Shown here: piece after piece, positions 13,839 to 18,084 of the stretch | Numbering within the stretch: position 1 is the first letter of the stretch | Layout: each line of letters starts with the position of its first letter | Origin: Bacillota bacterium | Lineage (GTDB): Bacteria; Bacillota; Clostridia; Peptostreptococcales; Anaerovoracaceae | Length of the DNA stretch: 18,084 nt | Assembly (NCBI GenBank): GCA_029219125.1 | Contig: JAQXSU010000282.1 | Location: 1-18,084 of the forward strand | Direction: 5' to 3' | The notes under the pieces: model-generated | The model's input: only the letters and a program-made list of their open reading frames with translations | What the model was told of the DNA's origin: nothing | Databases searched by the model: none | Position numbers and translations under genes: made by a program

Positions 13839-14966
13839 ATGAAGATAAAAACATTTAAAGTGGAACGTTGGATGAATGAATTTGAAGAGCAGGCGGTTTA
13901 CAATCTGGGCGAGACCTGTATCGACTCGCTGACGGTGGGAGAACTGCTGGAACTGTGCGGGAAGGACAAGGACGAATATCTGAAGAGCCTGGCGGATGTG
14001 CGGCTCACCTATGGGGACATCTTCGGCTCGCCGGGATTCCTTGGTGGTGTGGCAGGTCTGTACGAAAATCTGCAGCCAAACCAGGTGATTCCGACCCATG
14101 GTGCAGTAGGCGCCAACAACATGGTAATTACAACCCTTATTGAGGCAGGAGATAACATGATCTCCGTTATGCCGACCTACCAGCAGCATTATTCCATTCC
14201 GGAATCCATCGGTGCGGAAGTGCGGATCCTGCAGCTGAGACCGGAGAATGAATTTCTGCCGGACATCGAGGAACTGAAATCTCTGGTGGATGAAAATACC
14301 AAGATGATCACCTTTAACAACCCGGACAACCCGACCGGTTCCTGGATCCCGAGAGAGTCCATGGAAGAAATGATCGAAGTGGCCCGGAGCGTGGGTGCGT
14401 ATGTGCTTTGTGATGAAGTATACAGAGGAATTTCGGAGGACGGAAGCTACATGCATTCCGTGGTGGATCTTTATGAGAAAGGAATTTCCGTGGGATCCAT
14501 GTCGAAAATCTTCTCTCTGGCAGGACTGCGGCTGGGATGGATTGCTACCAGAGATGAAGAGGCACTCCACATGATCCATGAGCGGAGAGATTATGACACC
14601 ATCAGCTGCGGCCGGCTGGACGACATGCTGGCATCCCTGGCACTGGAAAATAAGGAAAAGATCTTCGAAAGAAACCGGAACATTCTGCTGAAGAACCGTG
14701 CCATCCTGGATGCCTGGGTAACGGAGACGCCGGGTGTCCATTATGTACGGCCGGTAGCAGGCACCACTGCCCTGGTTTATTACGATCTTGATATGCCGTC
14801 CTATGACCTTTGCGTTCGCCTGATTAAGGAAAAAGGTCTGCTGTTCACACCGGGCTCTGCCTTCGAGATGGAAGGGGCTGTAAGAATTGGATACGCCTTT
14901 GACTCAAAAACGCTGAAAGAAGGTCTGGAAAAATTCAGCGAATTCCTGGCGGAAAACCGGGCGTAG
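13839..14966 (+). CDS. Class I/II (fold type I) PLP-dependent aminotransferase
   Basis: A 375-residue PLP enzyme of the aspartate-aminotransferase fold. The Schiff-base lysine is Lys223 in GSMSKIFSLAGLRLGW. Other landmarks are FNNPDNPTGSW (pyridine-ring Asn region), VLCDEVYRG (Asp/Tyr contacts) and a C-terminal VRIGYAF arginine region. The N-terminal part (VERWMNEFEEQAVYNLGETC) belongs to a clostridial subgroup of unknown substrate that I recall as resembling capreomycidine synthase-like enzymes; this is weak evidence. The start has an excellent AAGGAGGA 8 bases upstream. argH follows 61 bases later with no terminator between, so an arginine- or ornithine-related amino acid is a reasonable but unproven substrate. 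Confidence 0.88.
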   Translation: MKIKTFKVERWMNEFEEQAVYNLGETCIDSLTVGELLELCGKDKDEYLKSLADVRLTYGDIFGSPGFLGGVAGLYENLQPNQVIPTHGAVGANNMVITTLIEAGDNMISVMPTYQQHYSIPESIGAEVRILQLRPENEFLPDIEELKSLVDENTKMITFNNPDNPTGSWIPRESMEEMIEVARSVGAYVLCDEVYRGISEDGSYMHSVVDLYEKGISVGSMSKIFSLAGLRLGWIATRDEEALHMIHERRDYDTISCGRLDDMLASLALENKEKIFERNRNILLKNRAILDAWVTETPGVHYVRPVAGTTALVYYDLDMPSYDLCVRLIKEKGLLFTPGSAFEMEGAVRIGYAFDSKTLKEGLEKFSEFLAENRA

Positions 14967-15027
14967 GCCGGACGTGCCTGCGAAGCCGGGCGAAAAGATT
15001 TTGCGAAGAAAAAAGGAGACCGAAAAG

Positions 15028-16434
15028 ATGAAGAATTTATGGGGCGGCAGATTTTCTGCACAAATGGAAGACTACACCGCTGACTATAACGAATCCCTGA
15101 GCTTTGATCATGTGCTGTATAAATACAGCATTGAAGCCAGCCGTGCCCATGCACAGATGCTGGCAGACACGGGAATCCTTACGGAGGAAGACTGCCATAA
15201 GATTCTGGAGGGTCTGGACACGGTGGAAGGCAAGCTGGACAGGGGTGAAATTTCCTTCGACATCATGGATGAGGACATCATGATGACCATTGAGAAGCAT
15301 CTGATTCTGGAAATCGGGGATGCGGGGAAGCGGCTCCATACGGCCAGAAGCCGCAACGATCAGAATGTGGTGGACGAAACCCTGTTCCTGCGGGATGCGG
15401 TGGAAAACACCATGGCCAAGCTGTCGGATCTGCTGGAAGTGATTTTAAGGAAGGCAGAGGAACAGAAAGATGTGATTATGCCGGGATTCACCCACCTGCA
15501 GCATGCCCAGCCGATTACCGTCGGGTACTACTATATGGCTCATTTTCAGGGACTGGCCAGAGATTATGAACGGTTTTCGGAAAGCAGGAAGCGAATCAAC
15601 GTCAATCCCCTTGGCGTCTGCGCTCTGGCGGGGACTACGCTGCCCACAGACCGGTTCATCACCACCCGGATGCTGGGCTTCGACAGACCGTCGGAAAACG
15701 GACTGGACACCATCGGAAGCCGGGACAACTTCGCAGAGTATCTGTTCCATGCGGCTTTATGCATGACCCATCTCAGCGGTTTTGCAGAGGAGATGATCGT
15801 GTTCATGTCCCAGGAGTTTTCCTTTATCGATATGGATGACAGCTTTTGTACCGGCAGCAGCATCATGCCCCAGAAGAAGAACCCGGATATCGCAGAGCTG
15901 GTGCGGGGAAAGGCATCCAGAACCATCGGCAATCTGGTGACCCTGCTGACCATGCTGAAGGGCACTTTCCTGACGCTGAATAAGGATTACCAGGAGGATA
16001 AGGAGGCACTCTTCGACAGCATCCATACCCTGGACCGTACGGTATTCATATTCGCCAGAATGCTGGAGAAGGTTACTTTCCGTGAAGACGTTCTGCGGGA
16101 ACAGCTGAAGAAGGGATTCATCGAAGCGACGGACATCGCAGAATATCTGGTGGGACAGGGTGTGCCGTTCCGTCAGGCTCACGAGATGGTGGGTAATCTG
16201 GTGAAATACTGTGAGGCCACGGGAAAGGGCTTCCCGGATGTGACGGCAGAGGACCTGGCACAGGTCGGTATCCGTCACGGACTTTCGGATCTGTCGCAGT
16301 TTACGGTGGAAAACTGCATCCGGAACCGCAGCAGCTACGGCGGCACCGGTACGGAGGATGTACAGCGGCAGATCGAGGCCGGATGGGAATTGGTGAAAAG
16401 AATACAAGAAGGCCAGGCAGACAGCTGCCGGTAA
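15028..16434 (+). CDS. argH: Argininosuccinate lyase
   Basis: Cleaves argininosuccinate to arginine and fumarate, the last step of arginine synthesis. It is 468 residues, the normal length. It opens with the family start KNLWGGRFS, carries TARSRNDQ near residue 110 and the fumarase/lyase signature GSSIMPQKKNP, where Ser277/Ser278 is the flexible-loop catalytic serine. ATG at 15028 is chosen over the in-frame ATG at 14974 because AAAAGGAG lies just upstream and the family begins here. It is probably co-transcribed with the aminotransferase, and an intrinsic terminator follows within 10 bases. argG and other arginine genes are not in the window. Confidence 0.97.
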   Translation: MKNLWGGRFSAQMEDYTADYNESLSFDHVLYKYSIEASRAHAQMLADTGILTEEDCHKILEGLDTVEGKLDRGEISFDIMDEDIMMTIEKHLILEIGDAGKRLHTARSRNDQNVVDETLFLRDAVENTMAKLSDLLEVILRKAEEQKDVIMPGFTHLQHAQPITVGYYYMAHFQGLARDYERFSESRKRINVNPLGVCALAGTTLPTDRFITTRMLGFDRPSENGLDTIGSRDNFAEYLFHAALCMTHLSGFAEEMIVFMSQEFSFIDMDDSFCTGSSIMPQKKNPDIAELVRGKASRTIGNLVTLLTMLKGTFLTLNKDYQEDKEALFDSIHTLDRTVFIFARMLEKVTFREDVLREQLKKGFIEATDIAEYLVGQGVPFRQAHEMVGNLVKYCEATGKGFPDVTAEDLAQVGIRHGLSDLSQFTVENCIRNRSSYGGTGTEDVQRQIEAGWELVKRIQEGQADSCR

Positions 16435-16441
16435 GTTTACG

Positions 16442-16480
16442 AAATCCCGCAGGAATCACGGTTTTTGCGGGATTTTTCCT
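16442..16480 (+). terminator. Intrinsic terminator after argH
   Basis: AAATCCCGCA (16442-16451) pairs with TGCGGGATTT (16466-16475) across a 14-base loop, followed by TTCCTT. Separates argH from the racemase promoter, whose -35 begins at 16480. Confidence 0.85.
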
Positions 16481-16508
16481 TGCATTCGTACAGAAAAAAT
16501 GTTAAAAT
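16480..16508 (+). promoter_or_regulatory. Promoter of the ornithine/alanine racemase family gene
   Basis: -35 TTGCAT (16480-16485), exactly 17 bases, -10 TAAAAT (16503-16508). The predicted start near 16515 gives a leader of about 75 bases with a large stem-loop. Confidence 0.72.
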
Positions 16509-16519
16509 ATCGAAATAGT

Positions 16520-16567
16520 CAGTGTTATGGTATATGATATAAGGAGAAGTGTTGCCATAGCACACTG
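16520..16567 (+). promoter_or_regulatory. Leader stem-loop before the racemase gene
   Basis: CAGTGT-TATGG (16520-16530) pairs with CCATA-GC-ACACTG (16555-16567): 11 base pairs with one 2-base bulge and a 24-base loop. The loop holds an SD-like AAGGAG and a tiny ATG-ATA-TAA frame at 16534. The real Shine-Dalgarno (TAGGAGGA, 16573-16580) lies just outside the stem. It could be a stabiliser or a regulatory leader; no known class was recognised. Confidence 0.5.
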
Positions 16568-16589
16568 TAAATTAGGAGGACATGTACTG

Positions 16590-17678
16590 ATGAAGGAGAG
16601 ATATCCGAGGCTAGAGATCAATCTGGCCCACTTAAAACACAATGTTGCACGGGTCGTAGAAAGGTGCGGCAGTTACGGCATTCAGGTTGCCGGAGTTATC
16701 AAGGGTGCAACCGGCGATGTAGAGGTTGCCAGACAGTTTGCGGAAGGCGGCGCTGCATTTATCGCTTCTTCACGTCTGGAACAGATAGAAGATGCCAGAA
16801 ATGCAGGCATCGATAAAAAGATGATGCTGATCCGTATTCCTATGCTCAGCGAGGTGAAGGATGTGATCCGTCTGACGGATATCAGCCTGAACAGTGAGCT
16901 GGAAGTGATCAAGGCGCTCAACGAGGAAGCCAGAAACCAGGGGAAACTCCATAAGGTCATCCTGATGGCCGATATGGGAGACCTGCGGGAAGGCTGGTGG
17001 GATAAGGACGAGCTGGTCGATGTGGCAGAATACATCGAAAACAAGATGATTAACATCCAGCTGGTCGGCATCGGCACCAATGTGGGATGCTACGGCTCCA
17101 TTCTTCCGACCGTGGAAAAGCTGGAGGAACTGGTGGAACTGGCAGAGCGCATTGAAGCACGTCTGGGCAGAGAACTGGAGTATATTTCCGGCGGCGCCAC
17201 CAGCAGCCTGCTGCGTGTATGGGATGGCAATATCCCGAAGAGGATCAACCTGCTCCGGGTAGGGGAAGGCATCCTGCTGGCACGTGACATGGACGTATTC
17301 TATCATTATGATATCAGTGATTTATGTCAGGATAACTTCCGGCTGAAGGCCGAAGTCATTGAAGTAAAAGATAAACCGTCCCATCCGGTCGGAGAAGTGG
17401 GCGTAGATGCATTCGGCCATACTCCGGTATATGCGGACAGAGGGATTCGCAAGAGAGCCCTTCTTGCCATGGGTAAGGTGGACTACGGTGATCCGGCCGA
17501 GCTTCTTCCGCTGGAAAAAGGCATTGAGATTCTCGGTGCGTCCAGTGACCACACCATCGTGGATGTTGAAGATGCGGAAAAGGATTACAAGGTTGGAGAC
17601 ATTATGGAATTTGACATTAACTATGCGACGCTGATTTATCTGACAAATTGCAGAAATGTGCATATCGCATACGTCTGA
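16590..17678 (+). CDS. Alanine/ornithine racemase family PLP-dependent enzyme, ornithine racemase-like
   Basis: A 362-residue fold-type III PLP enzyme with the alanine-racemase N-terminal barrel. The PLP lysine is Lys38 (VAGVIKGATGD). MADMGDLREGWW and GIGTNVGCYGSILPT are typical of the clostridial ornithine racemase (Orr) group rather than of standard Alr. The C-terminal part is short but has DAFGHTPVYAD and ASSDHTIVDVED, also seen in that group. Orr interconverts L- and D-ornithine in ornithine fermentation; alanine or another amino acid cannot be excluded. ATG at 16590 is chosen over in-frame ATG 16527 because TAGGAGGA lies 9 bases upstream and the family starts near MKERYPRLEIN. It has its own promoter and terminator-bounded 5' side. 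Closeness to argH supports an ornithine/arginine theme. Confidence 0.88.
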   Translation: MKERYPRLEINLAHLKHNVARVVERCGSYGIQVAGVIKGATGDVEVARQFAEGGAAFIASSRLEQIEDARNAGIDKKMMLIRIPMLSEVKDVIRLTDISLNSELEVIKALNEEARNQGKLHKVILMADMGDLREGWWDKDELVDVAEYIENKMINIQLVGIGTNVGCYGSILPTVEKLEELVELAERIEARLGRELEYISGGATSSLLRVWDGNIPKRINLLRVGEGILLARDMDVFYHYDISDLCQDNFRLKAEVIEVKDKPSHPVGEVGVDAFGHTPVYADRGIRKRALLAMGKVDYGDPAELLPLEKGIEILGASSDHTIVDVEDAEKDYKVGDIMEFDINYATLIYLTNCRNVHIAYV

Positions 17679-17778
17679 TCCATATACTTCGTCCAAATAC
17701 TGCATATACTGTTAAATCAGCTTCTGCGGATGCCATGGGGACAGACCGGCAGAAATATAGATAAAGGGGAGAAATGAA

Positions 17779-18084
17779 ATGGCAGAAGAAATTCTATTAA
17801 CCCAGGAAGGGTATGACAAAATTGTAGCGGAACATGAAGAACTGGTTTCCGTGAGACGTAAGGAAGTATCCGAAAGATTAAAGGAAGCGATCTCTTATGG
17901 CGACCTTTCCGAAAACTCCGAGTATGATTCCGCGAAGAATGAACAGGCGGAACTGGAAGAAAGAATCATTAAACTGGAAAATATGATCCGTAAGGCTAAG
18001 ATCATTGATGAAAATGAGGTGCCGAAGGATCAGGTCAGCGTAGGCCTGAAGGTGCAGGTGGAAGACATGGCAAGCCATGAAGAA
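17779..18084 (+). CDS. greA: Transcription elongation factor GreA, 3' truncated by window edge
   Basis: Rescues backtracked RNA polymerase by inserting its coiled coil into the secondary channel and stimulating cleavage of the transcript 3' end. The window holds the first 102 codons with no stop, about two thirds of the usual 158-160 residues. The N-terminal coiled coil is clear, and the tip carries the acidic pair Asp42 and Glu45 in YGDLSENSEYDSAKNEQ, a GreA hallmark. The start of the C-terminal FKBP-like domain is visible (VGLKVQVEDM). The ATG is preceded by AAAGGGGAGA. The 100-base gap before it shows no terminator after the racemase gene and only weak promoter-like sequence, so read-through from upstream is possible. 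Confidence 0.95.
   Translation, partial: MAEEILLTQEGYDKIVAEHEELVSVRRKEVSERLKEAISYGDLSENSEYDSAKNEQAELEERIIKLENMIRKAKIIDENEVPKDQVSVGLKVQVEDMASHEE

Noticed and set aside
13542..14741. 399-codon minus-strand frame over the aminotransferase
   Set aside because: Shadow; it crosses the intergenic promoters and operator and has no domain.
1..18084. CRISPR arrays, tRNA or rRNA genes, insertion sequences or prophage
   Set aside because: No regular spaced repeats, no cloverleaf or rRNA-like sequence, no transposase, integrase or phage structural gene was found on either strand.

Overview
The window is a piece of chromosome from a low-oxygen Firmicute, most likely a member of the Clostridia. Evidence for this is the adenosylcobalamin-dependent (class II) ribonucleotide reductase, AddB-type recombination nuclease, Tex, PpaX-like phosphatase, an ornithine/alanine racemase family typical of amino-acid-fermenting clostridia, strong GGAGG ribosome binding sites and consensus SigA promoters. 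Genus cannot be read from the sequence. No rRNA, tRNA, insertion sequence, phage gene or CRISPR array was seen, and no gene-free stretch exceeds about 215 bases.

Layout. (1) 1-2253: 3' part of nrdJ. (2) 2289-2603: a compact locus between nrdJ and prfB that I read as a chromosomal type I toxin-antitoxin module of the Fst/par kind. It has a 32-residue hydrophobic peptide gene on the minus strand, a roughly 70-nt RNA on the plus strand from a perfect TTGACA/TATAAT promoter, a shared two-way terminator between them, and direct repeats that let the small RNA pair with the peptide's start region. (3) 2630-12146: a long plus-strand run, prfB (with the classical programmed +1 frameshift), tex, a PpaX-like HAD phosphatase, addB, deoD and a PucR-type regulator, closed by a strong terminator. 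Gaps are mostly short, and addB/deoD overlap by 4 bases. (4) 12166-13703, minus strand: a TetR-family regulator with a perfect palindromic operator next to its promoter, followed by a MATE transporter that has lost most of its second half. (5) 13742-16480: an aminotransferase and argH, with a palindrome at the expected activator position, ended by a terminator. (6) 16480-17678: an ornithine/alanine racemase family gene with its own promoter and a structured leader. (7) 17779-end: 5' part of greA.

How the parts fit. The prfB-to-pucR block mixes translation termination, RNA metabolism, pyrophosphate/phosphate housekeeping, recombinational repair and purine salvage. The regulator after deoD may respond to purines, as PucR does. 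The aminotransferase, argH and racemase genes form an arginine/ornithine-centred neighbourhood. The most notable item is the par-like toxin-antitoxin locus. Its sizes, convergent layout, bidirectional terminator, direct repeats and SD-sequestering 5' hairpin all match what is known of the Enterococcus plasmid pAD1 par locus.
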